Shown here: positions 1 to 10,061 of the stretch, piece by piece
How the letters are laid out: every line of letters starts with the position of its first letter
How positions within the stretch are numbered: position 1 is the stretch's first letter
Origin: Mogibacterium diversum
GTDB taxonomy: Bacteria; Bacillota; Clostridia; Peptostreptococcales; Anaerovoracaceae
DNA length: 64,000 bases
NCBI RefSeq assembly: GCF_002998925.1
Contig: NZ_CP027228.1
Coordinates: 1,302,001 to 1,366,000 of the forward strand
Reading direction: 5' to 3'
Program-made: the position numbers and the translations under genes
Notes under the pieces: generated by a model
Databases searched by the model: none
Seen by the model: only the letters and a program-made list of their open reading frames with translations
Told to the model about the DNA's origin: nothing

Positions 1-879
1 CTTCATTCCGAGGTTTCTAACCTTCATCATGTCTTCTTCAGTACGCTGAGTTAGCTCCTGAACTGTGTTGATTGAAGCTCTCTTGAGGCAGTTAAACGAA
101 CGAACTGAGAGCTCTAGCTCTTCAATTGTCATCTCAAGTGCCTTTTCCTTACGAGCTTCACTCTTCTCGACCATGAAGTCCATCTCGTTCACCTCAGATC
201 CTAATCCAATGAATAGGTTGAGGTGCTCTAGCATGATCTTTGCACCGATGGAAACACCCTCTTCTGGAGTGATTGAACCATCTGTCCAAAGCTCAAGCGT
301 TAGCTTATCGTAATCAGTCACCTGCCCAACTCTTGTATTCTCAACTGTGAAGTTAACCTTCTTAACAGGTGTGAATATTGAGTCTACTGGAATAACTGCT
401 ATAGGAGTTGAATCTGTCTTATTCTGCTCTGCAGGTACATATCCTCTTCCCGAAGCGATGTTCATCTCCATTACCAAAGTTGCATTCTCTGCTAGAGTTG
501 CAATGTGTAAATCTGGATTGAAAATCTCCGTATCGGAATCAACGATGATATCCGCTGCTGTTACTTCTCTAGCACCAACAGCATTGATAATCGCTCTCTT
601 CTCTTCGTCGCCATTGATTCTTACAGCAAGTCTCTTGAGGTTCAAGATAATCTCTGTAACATCTTCCTTGACGCCTGGAATAGTTGAGAACTCATGGAGT
701 ACACCGTCAATCTTGACAGAAGTGATAGCTGCTCCTGGTAAAGAGCTGAGAAGAATTCTTCTCATGCAGTTTCCGAGCGTTGTACCGTATCCTCTCTCGA
801 GAGGTTCTACAACGAACTTTCCGTACTGTCCATTTTCATCGATTTCCTTAGTAATTGTTGGCTTTACTATCTCAATCAT
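1..879 (-). CDS. rpoA: RNA polymerase alpha subunit (partial, C-terminus off the window)
   Basis: Alpha subunit of RNA polymerase, which nucleates core assembly and contacts activators and UP elements. All 293 codons present are open; the gene runs off the left edge inside the C-terminal domain. The N-terminal dimerisation domain is recognisable ([20 protein letters not shown]), and the helix-hairpin-helix CTD starts around residue 260 ([19 protein letters not shown]). The start ATG at 877-879 follows GGGAGGAACAAA, a good Shine-Dalgarno. It lies downstream of rpsD as the penultimate gene of the alpha operon; rplQ is expected just outside the window. Assignment is certain. Confidence 0.97.
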   Translation of the reverse strand, partial: MIEIVKPTITKEIDENGQYGKFVVEPLERGYGTTLGNCMRRILLSSLPGAAITSVKIDGVLHEFSTIPGVKEDVTEIILNLKRLAVRINGDEEKRAIINAVGAREVTAADIIVDSDTEIFNPDLHIATLAENATLVMEMNIASGRGYVPAEQNKTDSTPIAVIPVDSIFTPVKKVNFTVENTRVGQVTDYDKLTLELWTDGSITPEEGVSIGAKIMLEHLNLFIGLGSEVNEMDFMVEKSEARKEKALEMTIEELELSVRSFNCLKRASINTVQELTQRTEEDMMKVRNLGMK

Positions 880-958
880 TTTGTTCCTCCCATAAATCTA
901 CTGATCTGACGATTAATAATTAGTGCATCGTATGCAAACGTATTAATTAATCGAGCGA

Positions 959-1546
959 CTATCTTGAGTAGAACTCAACGATGCTGTGCTCTGCGATTGG
1001 TAGATCAATGTCTTCACGGCTTGGTGCTGTAACGATTTTACCCTCAAGCTTGTCTAGATCAATGCTAATCCACTGTGGAGTTGTGATAACCATATCCTTA
1101 AGCTCCTTGAACTTAGGAGATGACTGAGACTTTTCCTTTACAGTGATTACATCTCCAGCCTTGAGTTCCATTGAAGGGATGTTAGCCTTCTTGCCATTAA
1201 CTAGGAAGTGTCCGTGGTTAACTAGCTGTCTAGCTTCTCTTCTTGTAGCTGCAAAACCCATTCTGAATACAACGTTGTCGAATCTGCTCTCGAGCATTAC
1301 GAGAAGGTTTGTACCAACCTGTCCAGGTCTCTTTTCAGCCTTAGCATATAGATTTCTGAACTGCTTCTCCTGAAGTCCGTATACGAACTTAACCTTCTGC
1401 TTCTCGTTGAGCTGAAGACCGTACTCGCTCTTCTTTCTTCTGCTCTGCTGAGCCTGTCTCTTAGATTTCTTATTTATACCCATGTACTGTGGCTCAATGC
1501 CTAGTGCCTTAGCTCTCTTCAGTACTGGTTCTCTATTTCTAGCCAT
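959..1546 (-). CDS. rpsD: 30S ribosomal protein S4
   Basis: Primary 16S-binding protein that starts assembly of the 30S body and often represses the alpha operon by binding its mRNA. The 195-residue protein has the usual N-terminal part (MARNREPVLKRAKALG) and the S4 RNA-binding domain around residues 88-150 (LESRFDNVVFRMGFAATRRE ... LVNHGHFLVNGKK). It lacks the N-terminal zinc cysteines, so it is the C-minus form and slightly short for the family. An AAGGAGGAG Shine-Dalgarno precedes the ATG. It sits between rpsK and rpoA, with 22 bases to rpsK. Confidence 0.97.
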   Translation of the reverse strand: MARNREPVLKRAKALGIEPQYMGINKKSKRQAQQSRRKKSEYGLQLNEKQKVKFVYGLQEKQFRNLYAKAEKRPGQVGTNLLVMLESRFDNVVFRMGFAATRREARQLVNHGHFLVNGKKANIPSMELKAGDVITVKEKSQSSPKFKELKDMVITTPQWISIDLDKLEGKIVTAPSREDIDLPIAEHSIVEFYSR

Positions 1547-1568
1547 GTATTGTTACTCCTCCTTCCGC

Positions 1569-1964
1569 TTAGACTCTTCTCTTCTTAGGTGGCCTGCATC
1601 CATTGTGAGGAATTGGCGTAATATCCTTAATCATTGTTACATTGAGTCCAGCAGTCTGAAGTGCTCTGATAGCAGCTTCTCTACCGGAACCAGGACCCTT
1701 TACGTATACCTCTACTGTCTTTAGACCATGCTCCATAGCTGCCTTTGCTGCAACCTCAGCAGCGCTCTGTGCAGCAAAAGGTGTCGACTTTCTCGAACCT
1801 CTGAAGCCATTTGAGCCAGCACTTGACCATGATAGTGCGTTTCCGTCCATATCTGTTAGAGTAACTAGTGTGTTGTTAAATGTGGACTGGATGTGAGCCT
1901 GGCCTCTTTCAACGTTTTTACGTTCTCTTTTCTTCTTTCTAACTGTCTTCTTAACAGCTGCCAT
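1569..1964 (-). CDS. rpsK: 30S ribosomal protein S11
   Basis: Platform protein of the small subunit, near the E site and the anti-Shine-Dalgarno end of 16S rRNA. The 131-residue length is typical. Diagnostic stretches are [35 protein letters not shown] and the basic tail [15 protein letters not shown]. The start follows AAGGAGGTAGAGAAAT. It lies 20 bases after rpsM in the alpha operon order. Confidence 0.97.
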   Translation of the reverse strand: MAAVKKTVRKKKRERKNVERGQAHIQSTFNNTLVTLTDMDGNALSWSSAGSNGFRGSRKSTPFAAQSAAEVAAKAAMEHGLKTVEVYVKGPGSGREAAIRALQTAGLNVTMIKDITPIPHNGCRPPKKRRV

Positions 1965-1984
1965 ATTTCTCTACCTCCTTGTCC

Positions 1985-2350
1985 TTATTTCTTCTTGCCA
2001 GCAAGACGCTTAGGACCCTTACGAGTTCTTGCGTTTGTCTTGGTCTTCTGGCCTCTAACTGGGAGACCTCTTCTGTGTCTGATTCCTCTGTAGCTTCCGA
2101 TCTCCATCAGTCTCTTGATGTTGAGGGAAACTTCTCTTCTAAGATCACCTTCTACGATATGCTCAGTCTCAATGACCTTTCTAATCTTTCCGGCATCTTC
2201 TTCTGTAAGATCTCTTACTCTGATGTCACCATCCACTCCTGCTTTAGCGAGGATGTCCTTGGATGTTACTAGACCGATTCCATAGATATAAGTAAGACCG
2301 ATTTCGATTCTCTTATCTCTAGGTAGGTCAACTCCGGCAATTCTTGCCAT
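1985..2350 (-). CDS. rpsM: 30S ribosomal protein S13
   Basis: Head protein of the 30S subunit that forms the B1 bridges and contacts P-site tRNA. The 121 residues start [20 protein letters not shown] and contain the helix-two-turn-helix and the [19 protein letters not shown] tail. AAAGGAGGAAGAA precedes the ATG. About 120 bases separate it from rpmJ, an unusually wide gap for this operon, and that gap carries a likely promoter (2456-2484), so rpsM may head a separately boosted unit rpsM-rpsK-rpsD-rpoA. Confidence 0.97.
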   Translation of the reverse strand: MARIAGVDLPRDKRIEIGLTYIYGIGLVTSKDILAKAGVDGDIRVRDLTEEDAGKIRKVIETEHIVEGDLRREVSLNIKRLMEIGSYRGIRHRRGLPVRGQKTKTNARTRKGPKRLAGKKK

Positions 2351-2455
2351 TTCTTCCTCCTTTCCTATCTTCCGTCACCAACCCGGGGGTGATATAGACA
2401 GGGGTTACATTTAATAAAGCTGTACTGAGTTCCCGGCAAAACAGCACGTCATAAT

Positions 2456-2484
2456 ATTATAACCTATTTTACTAGCCTTGTCTC
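2456..2484 (-). promoter_or_regulatory. Candidate internal promoter upstream of rpsM
   Basis: On the minus strand GAGACA (2479-2484) is followed after 17 bases by a perfect TATAAT (2456-2461). The -35 lies in the last codons of rpmJ. The predicted transcript starts near 2449, giving a leader of about 100 bases before rpsM that can fold a GCTGT/ACAGC hairpin near 2420-2446. This is a motif match only; the consensus -10 and ideal spacing make it credible. Confidence 0.5.
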
Positions 2485-2585
2485 TGCTTATGCTTAGGAT
2501 TTTCACAGATTACCATGACTTTTCCATGTCTCTTGATTACCTTGCACTTTTCGCAAATTGGCTTTACTGAAGCTCTAACTTTCAT
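2472..2585 (-). CDS. rpmJ: 50S ribosomal protein L36
   Basis: Small zinc-ribbon protein of the large subunit. The 37 residues begin [20 protein letters not shown] and end NPKHKQRQG. The zinc ligands are visible as C11, C14, C27 and H33, so this is the zinc-binding form. The start follows AAAGGAGGAGCTAAT. It lies between infA and rpsM, its usual place. Confidence 0.96.
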   Translation of the reverse strand: MKVRASVKPICEKCKVIKRHGKVMVICENPKHKQRQG

Positions 2586-2602
2586 ATTAGCTCCTCCTTT
2601 AA

Positions 2603-2824
2603 TTAGTTCTTATCACGCCACGTGATCCTCCCACGTGTTAAATCATAAGGTGATAATTCTACCTTTACTTTGTCACCCGGCAGAATTCTGATGTAATTCA
2701 TCCTGATCTTACCGGAAATGTGGGCGAGGACTTCGAAGCCGTTCTCTAGCTTAACCTTGAACATTGCGTTTGGCTGTGCGTCGATGACCGTGCCCATTAC
2801 TTCTATCGAATTCTTTTTCGACAT
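2603..2824 (-). CDS. infA: Translation initiation factor IF-1
   Basis: Single S1/OB-fold protein that occupies the A site during initiation. The 73 residues, one more than the usual 72, include [20 protein letters not shown] and the end [24 protein letters not shown] Shine-Dalgarno precedes the ATG. It lies 13 bases after map and 17 before rpmJ, in the conserved secY-adk-map-infA-rpmJ order. Confidence 0.97.
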   Translation of the reverse strand: MSKKNSIEVMGTVIDAQPNAMFKVKLENGFEVLAHISGKIRMNYIRILPGDKVKVELSPYDLTRGRITWRDKN

Positions 2825-2837
2825 AAATTCAGTCTCC

Positions 2838-3587
2838 TTATATCAACGTGAGCAGCTCAGGCTCTCCGTCTGTGATTACTACGGTATTCTCATAGTGAGC
2901 TGCCAGCAGTCCATCGTCAGTAACGACCGTCCAGTCATTACCGAGAACTCTGGTTCCGTAGGAACCTTGTGTAATCATCGGCTCAATTGCCAGAACCATT
3001 CCCTCTTTGAGGTGTGGCCCAGTGTGAGCATCCCCATAATTAGGAACTTGCGGGTCTTCGTGAAGATCACGTCCAATCCCGTGTCCTAAATACTCTCTAA
3101 TGACACCGAATCCATTGGACTCAGCATATTCCTGAACAGCGTGTCCTATGTCGTGCAGTCTGTATCCTACCATCGCATATTTAACGCCTTCAAAAAAGCT
3201 TTGCTTCGTTACGTCAATCAGTTTACGAGCCTCGTCACTGATTTCGCCTACAGCATATGTTCTAGCTGCATCGCTACAATAGCCCTTGTATGTTGAACCT
3301 GTATCAACGCTTACAATATCGCCTTCCTTGAGCACTCTGTCTCTAGAAGGGATTCCATGTACTACCTCATCATTAACAGATACGCAAGCCGCAGCAGGAA
3401 ATCCGCCATATCCCTTAAAGGTTGGCTTCATCTTGTAGTGAAGTATTCTCTCCTCTACAAAATTATCGATTGCATGTGTTGTCATGCCAGGTTTGATGAA
3501 TCCCTCGATATCTCGAAGGATCTCACCTGTAACCTTGGCAGCTTCACGCATGATGTCAATTTCTCTTTTCGACTTAATTATTATCAT
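2838..3587 (-). CDS. map: Methionine aminopeptidase, type I
   Basis: Removes the initiator methionine from nascent proteins using a dinuclear metal centre. The 249 residues match type Ia enzymes. Metal ligands are visible: two aspartates in [19 protein letters not shown], the histidine in [13 protein letters not shown], and glutamates in AIEPMI and HYENTVVIT. The start is 2 bases after the adk stop, with GAGGCAAAATAGTC upstream, so translation is probably coupled to adk. Confidence 0.96.
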   Translation of the reverse strand: MIIIKSKREIDIMREAAKVTGEILRDIEGFIKPGMTTHAIDNFVEERILHYKMKPTFKGYGGFPAAACVSVNDEVVHGIPSRDRVLKEGDIVSVDTGSTYKGYCSDAARTYAVGEISDEARKLIDVTKQSFFEGVKYAMVGYRLHDIGHAVQEYAESNGFGVIREYLGHGIGRDLHEDPQVPNYGDAHTGPHLKEGMVLAIEPMITQGSYGTRVLGNDWTVVTDDGLLAAHYENTVVITDGEPELLTLI

Positions 3588-3589
3588 GA

Positions 3590-4240
3590 CTATTTTGCCT
3601 CAATTGCCTTTACGACATCTTCGAAAACCTCGTTATGAGTTTTCTCTCCGTCGAAGTTGGCGAGTACGTTCTGCTTCTCATAATATCCAATGAGTGGAGC
3701 AGTTTCGCTCTCGTACACATTAATTCTGTTTTCTACAGTTTCGCGATTATCATCCTTGCGCTGGAATAATTCTCCACCGCACACATCGCATATTCCTTCC
3801 TTCTTAGGCGGAACATTCACTACATGGAAGCTTGCACCGCAGGATTTGCATACTCGTCTTCCTGCAATACGCTCTATGAGAACGTCCTTTCTAACTTTGA
3901 AGTTAAGAACTATATCTAGCTTTTGACCGTTTTCAGATAGGAATTTATCCAGCTGCTCGGCCTGGAAGATAGTTCTTGGGAAGCCATCTAGGAGAAATCC
4001 CTCCTTACAGTCGTCTTTCTGAAGTCTGTCTGTAACCAAATTAACTACTAGTTCATCCGGTACCAGCTTACCCTCGTCCATGTATCCCTTTGCCTTTTTA
4101 CCAAGCTCTGTTCCTTCCTTGATGTTAGCGCGGAATATATCTCCTGTTGAGATATGTGGAACATTGTATTTTTCTATTACCTTAGCCGCCTGCGTGCCTT
4201 TACCAGCTCCAGGAGGGCCAAGTAAAACAGCTCGTAGCAT
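3590..4240 (-). CDS. adk: Adenylate kinase
   Basis: Converts ATP and AMP to two ADP. It has the P-loop GPPGAGKGTQ, the AMP-binding region ISTGDIFRANIKEGTELGKK, and a long LID with four zinc cysteines in two CxxC pairs (CKSC and CDVC), typical of Gram-positive long-form enzymes. An ATG 12 bases upstream (4252) is also in frame, but AAAGGATGG sits 7 bases before the ATG at 4240, and starting there gives MLRAVLLGPPGAGKG, a typical N-terminus of 216 residues. It lies between secY and map. Confidence 0.95.
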   Translation of the reverse strand: MLRAVLLGPPGAGKGTQAAKVIEKYNVPHISTGDIFRANIKEGTELGKKAKGYMDEGKLVPDELVVNLVTDRLQKDDCKEGFLLDGFPRTIFQAEQLDKFLSENGQKLDIVLNFKVRKDVLIERIAGRRVCKSCGASFHVVNVPPKKEGICDVCGGELFQRKDDNRETVENRINVYESETAPLIGYYEKQNVLANFDGEKTHNEVFEDVVKAIEAK

Positions 4241-4266
4241 GTTATGTGCCATCCTTTCCTAAACGA

Positions 4267-5547
4267 TTATTTAAGAAATCCTTGATAATTTCTGTTGAGC
4301 ATTTGATTCTCAATCTGTTGCACTGTATCTAGCGCTACGCCTACTGCGATTAGAAGTGAAGTTCCACCGAACGAAAGCTGTAACGGTGTAAATTCACTGA
4401 CTACAGTTGGAATAGTAGCTACACCTGCCAAGAATATTCCTCCTACAAGGCATAGTCTTGACATAATTCTAGATAAGTATTCCTCAGTTGCTGCACCAGG
4501 TCTAATTCCCGGAACGAAACCGCCACTCTGTCTCATATTGTCTGCAACTTCTTCTGGCTTAAATGTGATAGCCGTGTAGAAGTATGTGAAGAACAGTGTC
4601 AGCGTGATATTTAGTATTGCGTAAACCCAAATTCCTGGATTTCCTGATGGAGATAGGTACTTCGACATCCACTGAGCAAATGAAGACTGTGGAACGAAGT
4701 AAGTTATCGTCAATGGGAACTGAAGTAATGATAGCGAGAAGATAATAGGAATTACTCCTGCCTGGTTAACCTTAATTGGAATATGGGTTGACTGGCCGCC
4801 ATACATCTTTCTTCCAACCATACGCTTTGCGTACTGTACTGGAATTTTTCTTGTCCCCTGCTGCATCAGTATGATTACGACAGTGATTAAAACTGCCACA
4901 ACTATTAATGCAATAACAGCAACTACACTTAGTGCTCCTTCTTTCACCTGCGTGTGAATTCCTCTAACTGCTGTTGGAATTCTTGCGATAATGCCGCCGA
5001 AAATGATCAGCGAGATGCCGTTTCCGACACCATATTCGTTAATCTGTTCTCCTAGCCACATTAGGAACGCGGTTCCTGCTGTCAGGACTGTTATGATTAC
5101 TATCATCGAAAAGGCATTCTGGTTGACAATTGCCCTTCTAAAAAGACCAATCGTCAAACCTGTTGCCTGAATCAATCCTAACACTACGGTTAAATATCTC
5201 GTAATTGTCGCCATTTTCTTACGGCCTTCATTTCCTTCCTTCGAAAGCCTCTCGAAGTAAGGAAATGCTATTGTAAGAAGCTGAACGATAATCGAAGCGG
5301 TTACATACGGAGTGATACTCAAAGCAAATATTGTGAAATTGCTGAATGCTCCTCCGGAAAATAAATCAAACAAGTCGAGAAGCCCTGTCTGACCCTGGAA
5401 CATCTGAGCAAGATAATCTCTATTGATTCCTGGAACTGGTATATTTGATCCAATTCTGAAAACAAGCATTATCATGAGTGTAAAAAGAATTTTCGAACGA
5501 ATTTCCTTTACATGCCATGCATTAGAGAGTGTCTTGAGAAGTTCCAT
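4267..5547 (-). CDS. secY: Preprotein translocase subunit SecY
   Basis: Channel subunit of the SecYEG translocon in the cytoplasmic membrane. The 426 residues contain the expected ten hydrophobic segments, the plug region after TM1 (IGSNIPVPGINRDYLAQMF), and conserved loops such as ALSITPYVTASIIVQLL and the cytoplasmic TEEYLSRIMSRLCLVGG. Only 2 bases separate it from rplO, so translation is likely coupled. The order rplO-secY-adk-map is standard. Confidence 0.97.
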   Translation of the reverse strand: MELLKTLSNAWHVKEIRSKILFTLMIMLVFRIGSNIPVPGINRDYLAQMFQGQTGLLDLFDLFSGGAFSNFTIFALSITPYVTASIIVQLLTIAFPYFERLSKEGNEGRKKMATITRYLTVVLGLIQATGLTIGLFRRAIVNQNAFSMIVIITVLTAGTAFLMWLGEQINEYGVGNGISLIIFGGIIARIPTAVRGIHTQVKEGALSVVAVIALIVVAVLITVVIILMQQGTRKIPVQYAKRMVGRKMYGGQSTHIPIKVNQAGVIPIIFSLSLLQFPLTITYFVPQSSFAQWMSKYLSPSGNPGIWVYAILNITLTLFFTYFYTAITFKPEEVADNMRQSGGFVPGIRPGAATEEYLSRIMSRLCLVGGIFLAGVATIPTVVSEFTPLQLSFGGTSLLIAVGVALDTVQQIENQMLNRNYQGFLK

Positions 5548-5549
5548 GA

Positions 5550-5990
5550 TTAGATAACCTCTGCCTTTCCGCCTGCCTTTTCAATCTTTTCAGCAGCGCT
5601 CTTGCTGAATTTCTCAGCCTTTACAGTTAGCTTCTTCTCTAGTTCGCCGTTTCCTAGAACCTTAACTCCATCTTTTACCTGCTTAACAAGCCCGGACTGA
5701 AGCATTAGGTCGAAGTCTACGACTGTTCCATCTTCAAATCTATTTAGATCTGCAACATTAACTTCTGCATATTCCTTAGCGAAACGATTTGTAAATCCTC
5801 TCTTAGGAATTCTTCTGTATAGTGGCATCTGGCCACCCTCGAAGCCTAGACGAACACCGCCGCCGCTTCTGGAGTTCTGACCGTTCATACCTCTGCCGCC
5901 AGTAGTTCCGAGACCAGTACCCTGACCGCGACCTCTTCTCTTGCGAGCTTTGGTTGCACCCTCAGCTGCCTTTAATTCGTGAAGTCTCAT
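5550..5990 (-). CDS. rplO: 50S ribosomal protein L15
   Basis: Late-assembly large-subunit protein. The 146 residues show the glycine- and arginine-rich N-terminal extension ([20 protein letters not shown]) and the globular part [17 protein letters not shown]. The gene follows rpmD by 13 bases in spc operon order. Confidence 0.97.
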   Translation of the reverse strand: MRLHELKAAEGATKARKRRGRGQGTGLGTTGGRGMNGQNSRSGGGVRLGFEGGQMPLYRRIPKRGFTNRFAKEYAEVNVADLNRFEDGTVVDFDLMLQSGLVKQVKDGVKVLGNGELEKKLTVKAEKFSKSAAEKIEKAGGKAEVI

Positions 5991-6003
5991 TGTCCTGCAC
6001 CTC

Positions 6004-6186
6004 CTATAGCTCTTCTACATCTAGAAGATGAGAAACCTTAGCAATTGCGCCGCGTGTTGCGGACGAATCAGCTAGCTCAACCGAATGATGTAGCTTCTTG
6101 AGGCCAAGAGCTTCTACTGTCTTCTTCTGCTTAGGAGTTGCGCCAATAACACTCTTAACTAAAGTAATCTTTAATGCCTTTGCCAT
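6004..6186 (-). CDS. rpmD: 50S ribosomal protein L30
   Basis: Small large-subunit protein. The 60 residues start [20 protein letters not shown] and contain [20 protein letters not shown]. Length and position between rpsE and rplO are standard. The start follows AGGAGGAAGACGCAA. Confidence 0.96.
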   Translation of the reverse strand: MAKALKITLVKSVIGATPKQKKTVEALGLKKLHHSVELADSSATRGAIAKVSHLLDVEEL

Positions 6187-6199
6187 TTGCGTCTTCCTC

Positions 6200-6703
6200 C
6201 TATCCTAAAATTTCTTCAGGTGTCTTACCACGACGCTTAGCAACTTCCTCTACAGTTGTGAGACTTCTCAGTCCTTCTAGAGTTGCAAGTGCCATGTTTC
6301 CTGTGTTACTCGAACCAAGCGACTTAGCTCTAACATCCTTGAGTCCACAAGCTTCTAGTACTGTACGTACAGATGAACCTGCGATAACTCCAGTACCTTC
6401 TGCTGAAGGCATGATTAAAACTTTGCCTGCTCCGAAAATTCCTACAGTCTGGTGAGGAACTGTTGTTCCTACCATAGGTACGAATATTAGTTTCTTCTTA
6501 GCATCTTCAGTTGCTTTTCTTACAGCTTCAGGAATCTCCTGAGCCTTTCCAAGGCCAATACCTACGTGGCCTGCGCCATCTCCAACTACGAGAGTAACGG
6601 AGAACTTCATGTTCTTTCCGCCCTTTACAGTCTTCGAAACACGTCTGATGTTAACGATGGTTTCAGTAAGTTCAAGCTTAGATGCATCTATTCTCGTGCG
6701 CAT
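6200..6703 (-). CDS. rpsE: 30S ribosomal protein S5
   Basis: Small-subunit protein at the mRNA entry channel involved in decoding fidelity. The 167 residues contain the N-terminal double-stranded RNA-binding fold ([24 protein letters not shown]) and the C-terminal [20 protein letters not shown] region. It lies 13 bases after rplR. Confidence 0.97.
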   Translation of the reverse strand: MRTRIDASKLELTETIVNIRRVSKTVKGGKNMKFSVTLVVGDGAGHVGIGLGKAQEIPEAVRKATEDAKKKLIFVPMVGTTVPHQTVGIFGAGKVLIMPSAEGTGVIAGSSVRTVLEACGLKDVRAKSLGSSNTGNMALATLEGLRSLTTVEEVAKRRGKTPEEILG

Positions 6704-6716
6704 TCTGTATCCTCCC

Positions 6717-7082
6717 TTAGAATTCTAATCCTGCTTCACGTGCACCATCAGCGAGTTCCTTAACTCTGCCATGATAAAGGTATCCGCCTCTATCGAAGCA
6801 AACCTCTTTGATGCCCTTAGCTACAGCCTTTTCGCCTACCGCTTTGCCTACCTGCTTAGCTGCGTCTTTATTTCCACCGTTTGCAATACTTGCCTTAAGT
6901 TCCTTATCGAGAGACGATGCGGATACAAGAGTTGTTCCGTTAACGTCATCGATGACCTGAGCTGAAATATTGCTGTTCGATCTAAATACGCACAGTCTTG
7001 GCTTCTCGGGAGTTCCAAAAACGTCTTTTCTGACTCTGGCATGTCTCTTGAGTCTTCTGTCATTTCTGCTTGCTTTTGCCAT
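6717..7082 (-). CDS. rplR: 50S ribosomal protein L18
   Basis: 5S rRNA-binding protein of the central protuberance. The 121 residues include [20 protein letters not shown] and the C-terminal [20 protein letters not shown], both diagnostic. It lies 19 bases after rplF and 13 before rpsE. Confidence 0.97.
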   Translation of the reverse strand: MAKASRNDRRLKRHARVRKDVFGTPEKPRLCVFRSNSNISAQVIDDVNGTTLVSASSLDKELKASIANGGNKDAAKQVGKAVGEKAVAKGIKEVCFDRGGYLYHGRVKELADGAREAGLEF

Positions 7083-7101
7083 TTCTCAAATCCTCCCTTC
7101 T

Positions 7102-7647
7102 CTATGCGGAAGCTCCGCTCTTTCCTTCCTTCTTGTGTACAACTTCTCCATCGTAGATGATACCCTTGCCCTTATATGGCTCAGGCTTTCTCCAAGCTCT
7201 GATATTAGCAGCATAGTTTCCTACCTCTGCCTTGTCGCAGCCCTTAACGATGATTGTTGTAGCATCAGGAGTCTCTGTTGTGATTCCTGCTGGGTCCTTC
7301 ATCTCTACAGGGTGCGAGAAACCTAGCTTCATAACGAGTGTGTCTCCCTGCTTTGCAACAGTATATCCAACACCGTTAACTGTCATCTTTACTTCATAAC
7401 CCTTTGAAACACCCTCTACCATATTGTGGATAAGTGTTCTTCCGAGTCCGTGCTGAGACTTATCCTGCTTTGAGTCGGATGGTCTCTTAACTGTTAGAAC
7501 GTTTTCTTCGATCTCAACAGTTAGGTTTTCAGCGATTGGCTGGCACAGCTCGCCCTTAGGGCCTTTTACCTTAATTACATTATTATCCTCAACCGTTACT
7601 TCTACGCCGGCAGGGATTGTAATTGGTCTAACGCCTATTCTTGACAT
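7102..7647 (-). CDS. rplF: 50S ribosomal protein L6
   Basis: Large-subunit protein near the factor-binding site. The 181 residues begin MSRIGVRPITIPAGVEVTVE and end with the conserved RKPEPYKGKGIIYDGEVVHKK-type tail. The two repeated L6 folds are both present. It lies 12 bases after rpsH. Confidence 0.97.
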   Translation of the reverse strand: MSRIGVRPITIPAGVEVTVEDNNVIKVKGPKGELCQPIAENLTVEIEENVLTVKRPSDSKQDKSQHGLGRTLIHNMVEGVSKGYEVKMTVNGVGYTVAKQGDTLVMKLGFSHPVEMKDPAGITTETPDATTIIVKGCDKAEVGNYAANIRAWRKPEPYKGKGIIYDGEVVHKKEGKSGASA

Positions 7648-7659
7648 ATTTTATACCTC

Positions 7660-8058
7660 CTACCAAACGTAACAAATAACTTCTCCGCCAACTCCGAGCT
7701 TACGAGCTTCTTTGTCGCTTATAACACCCTTAGATGTTGAAACGATAGCGATTCCTAGACCGCCAAGCACCTTAGGTACCTGATCAGCCTTAGCATAAAC
7801 TCTGAGACCTGGCTTCGAGATTTTCTTGATCCCGTAGATTGTCTTTTCCTTATTTGGGCCGTACTTTAACTCTACAGTGATAGTTCCCTGTGCGTTGTCC
7901 TGAGCTACTGAAAAGTCCTTGATAAATCCCTCGTTCTTAAGGATTTCTGCGATAGACTTCTTCATCTTGGACGCTGGGATTTCTACCTTAGCGTGTCCGG
8001 CTGTGTTGGCATTTCTAATTCTAGTTAGCATATCTGCTATTGGATCTGTCATTGCCAT
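7660..8058 (-). CDS. rpsH: 30S ribosomal protein S8
   Basis: 16S-binding protein of the platform; in E. coli it represses the spc operon. The 132 residues begin [20 protein letters not shown] and end [20 protein letters not shown]... GGEVICYVW. An AAAGGAGAAAAACTGTA sequence precedes the start. A 68-base gap separates it from rpsN. Confidence 0.97.
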   Translation of the reverse strand: MAMTDPIADMLTRIRNANTAGHAKVEIPASKMKKSIAEILKNEGFIKDFSVAQDNAQGTITVELKYGPNKEKTIYGIKKISKPGLRVYAKADQVPKVLGGLGIAIVSTSKGVISDKEARKLGVGGEVICYVW

Positions 8059-8126
8059 TACAGTTTTTCTCCTTTCTCCACGTGGTTCCTGCGCGCTTCA
8101 TGCGTGACAGGCCTGCGCAAAATAAC

Positions 8127-8312
8127 CTACCAGCTTGCTTTTCTTACACCTGGGATTTCACCCTTGTAAGCAAGCTCTCTGAAGCAGATACGGCATATGC
8201 CATACTTCTTCAGAACCGAATGTGGTCTTCCACAAATCTTGCATCTTGTATAAGCCCTTGTTGAATACTTAGGCTTTCTGGTCTGCTTAACTTTCAGCGA
8301 AGTCTTAGCCAT
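8127..8312 (-). CDS. rpsN: 30S ribosomal protein S14, zinc-binding type
   Basis: Small-subunit head protein. The 61-residue length and the four cysteines in [20 protein letters not shown] mark the short zinc-containing C-plus paralogue (type Z), common in Gram-positive bacteria. The start follows AGGAGGGGAAC. It lies 14 bases after rplE. Confidence 0.97.
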   Translation of the reverse strand: MAKTSLKVKQTRKPKYSTRAYTRCKICGRPHSVLKKYGICRICFRELAYKGEIPGVRKASW

Positions 8313-8326
8313 GTTCCCCTCCTAAA

Positions 8327-8869
8327 TTACTTCTCAAAAGGCATTCCGAGGAGCTCAAGTAGTGCCTGTGCTTCCTCATCTGTCTTAGCTGTTGTAGTGA
8401 ATACAATGTTCATTCCCTTGATGGTCTCTACATCATCGTAAACGATTTCTGGGAAGATGAGCTGCTCTCTAATTCCCATGGAGTAGTTACCTCTTCCATC
8501 GAATGAATTCTTGCTTACACCCTTAAAGTCTCTAACTCTAGGAAGAGAAAGATTGAAGAACTTATCTGCAAATGCATACATTCTGTCACCTCTTAGAGTA
8601 ACCTTAGCTCCTACAGGCATTCCCTGTCTAACCTTGAAGTTAGCGATGGATTTTCTAGCCTTTGTAACAACAGGTCTCTGTCCGGAGATGAGTGAAAGTT
8701 CCTTTACAGCGCTCTCGAGGATCTTTGAATTATCCTTAGCCTCGCCAAGACCCATGTTGATTGTGATCTTCTCCAGCTTTGGCACTTCCATTGCGTTGGA
8801 GTAGTTGAACTTTTCCTTAAGTGCTGCAAAAACACTCTCGTCATACTTTGTTCTTAGTCTATTTGCCAC
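8327..8869 (-). CDS. rplE: 50S ribosomal protein L5
   Basis: 5S rRNA-binding protein that makes bridge B1b with S13. The 180 residues contain [37 protein letters not shown] and the terminal [10 protein letters not shown]. It lies 16 bases after rplX. Confidence 0.97.
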   Translation of the reverse strand: MANRLRTKYDESVFAALKEKFNYSNAMEVPKLEKITINMGLGEAKDNSKILESAVKELSLISGQRPVVTKARKSIANFKVRQGMPVGAKVTLRGDRMYAFADKFFNLSLPRVRDFKGVSKNSFDGRGNYSMGIREQLIFPEIVYDDVETIKGMNIVFTTTAKTDEEAQALLELLGMPFEK

Positions 8870-8885
8870 TGTCTCTCCTCCTTTC

Positions 8886-9191
8886 CTAGTCTACTACGGC
8901 GTTGGTCTTCTTTGAGTATCTAACCTTCTTGCCGTTCTCAATCTTAGTTCCAAGTCTTACACCCTGCTTGCTCTCCTTTTCGTAGAACATAACATTTGAT
9001 GCATCGATAGGACCTTCTATGTGCTTAATCTCGGATGCGGATGTTCTTGTAGCCTTTGCGTGCTTAGTCTGCACGTTTACACCCTCAACAACAACCTTGT
9101 TAGCCTTTGGAATAGCTCTTAGAACCGTTCCAACCTTGCCCTTATCCTTGCCCGAGATAACTACTACTGTATCGCCTTTTCTAATCTGCAT
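8886..9191 (-). CDS. rplX: 50S ribosomal protein L24
   Basis: Assembly initiator protein of the large subunit. The 101 residues begin [20 protein letters not shown], the KOW motif, followed by [13 protein letters not shown]. It lies 11 bases after rplN. Confidence 0.97.
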   Translation of the reverse strand: MQIRKGDTVVVISGKDKGKVGTVLRAIPKANKVVVEGVNVQTKHAKATRTSASEIKHIEGPIDASNVMFYEKESKQGVRLGTKIENGKKVRYSKKTNAVVD

Positions 9192-9202
9192 TTGTACACC
9201 CC

Positions 9203-9577
9203 CTATAATACTTCCGGTGCCAAAGACACAATCTTCATAAAGCCGTTATCTCTAAGTTCCCTAGCAACAGGTCCGAAGATACGTGTTCCTACAGGGTTCT
9301 TATCGCTTCTGTCTTTGATAATTACAGCAGCATTCTGGTCAAATTTTACGTAGCTACCATCATCTCTTCTAGCGCCACTCTTTGATCTAACAACTACTGC
9401 CTTTACAACGTCACCTTTCTTAACAACTCCACCTGGAGCAGCATCCTTAACGGAGCAAACGATGATGTCTCCAATATTCGCATACTTGCGGCCTGTACCA
9501 CCAAGGATACGAATGCAAAGGAGCTCCTTCGCTCCGGAATTGTCGGCAACTCTCAATCTTGTTTCTGTCTGTATCAT
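9203..9577 (-). CDS. rplN: 50S ribosomal protein L14
   Basis: Interface protein of the large subunit that forms bridges to 16S rRNA. The 124 residues, two more than the common 122, begin [20 protein letters not shown] and include [20 protein letters not shown]. It lies 14 bases after rpsQ. Confidence 0.97.
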   Translation of the reverse strand: MIQTETRLRVADNSGAKELLCIRILGGTGRKYANIGDIIVCSVKDAAPGGVVKKGDVVKAVVVRSKSGARRDDGSYVKFDQNAAVIIKDRSDKNPVGTRIFGPVARELRDNGFMKIVSLAPEVL

Positions 9578-9591
9578 GATTTGTCGCCTCC

Positions 9592-9846
9592 CTATTTAGC
9601 TTTCTCAACGATCTCAACAAGTCTCCATCTCTTATCCTTTGAAAGAGGCTTTGTCTCCATAATCTTTACTCTATCGCCGATGCCACACTCATTGTTCTCG
9701 TCGTGAACCTTGAACTTTTTAGTTCTCTTAACAGCCTTACCGTAAAGAGAATGTCTTACTGAATCCTTTGTAGCAACAACAATTGTCTTATCCATCTTGT
9801 CGCTTACAACTACTCCAGTTCTGGTCTTTCTGCTATTTCTTTCCAT
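9592..9846 (-). CDS. rpsQ: 30S ribosomal protein S17
   Basis: Primary 16S-binding OB-fold protein. The 84 residues begin [20 protein letters not shown] and end with the [14 protein letters not shown] tail. An AAGGAGGATGTACA Shine-Dalgarno precedes the ATG. It lies 17 bases after rpmC. Confidence 0.97.
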   Translation of the reverse strand: MERNSRKTRTGVVVSDKMDKTIVVATKDSVRHSLYGKAVKRTKKFKVHDENNECGIGDRVKIMETKPLSKDKRWRLVEIVEKAK

Positions 9847-9863
9847 TGTACATCCTCCTTCCT

Positions 9864-10061
9864 TTAAGCTTCAGGCTTTTCCATTTCCCTGATTATGGTC
9901 TTAACTCTGGCAATATCTCTTCTGATTTCTCTCATCTTCACAGGGTTGTCGAGCTGTCCGGTAACGTGCTGGAATCTCAGATTGAATAGCTCCTGCTTCA
10001 TTCTTGCGAGCTCGGCGGTTCTCTCCTGATCAGTCATTTTTCTTATTGTATTCAGATCCAT
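9864..10061 (-). CDS. rpmC: 50S ribosomal protein L29
   Basis: Small alpha-helical protein at the polypeptide exit tunnel, near the trigger-factor docking site. The 65 residues contain the conserved [20 protein letters not shown]. Its ATG overlaps the rplP stop by one base (TAATG), so the two are probably translationally coupled. Confidence 0.96.
   Translation of the reverse strand: MDLNTIRKMTDQERTAELARMKQELFNLRFQHVTGQLDNPVKMREIRRDIARVKTIIREMEKPEA

Noticed and set aside
347..895. 182-codon plus-strand frame opposite rpoA
   Set aside because: It is the antisense shadow of a certain gene, without a Shine-Dalgarno or recognisable domain.
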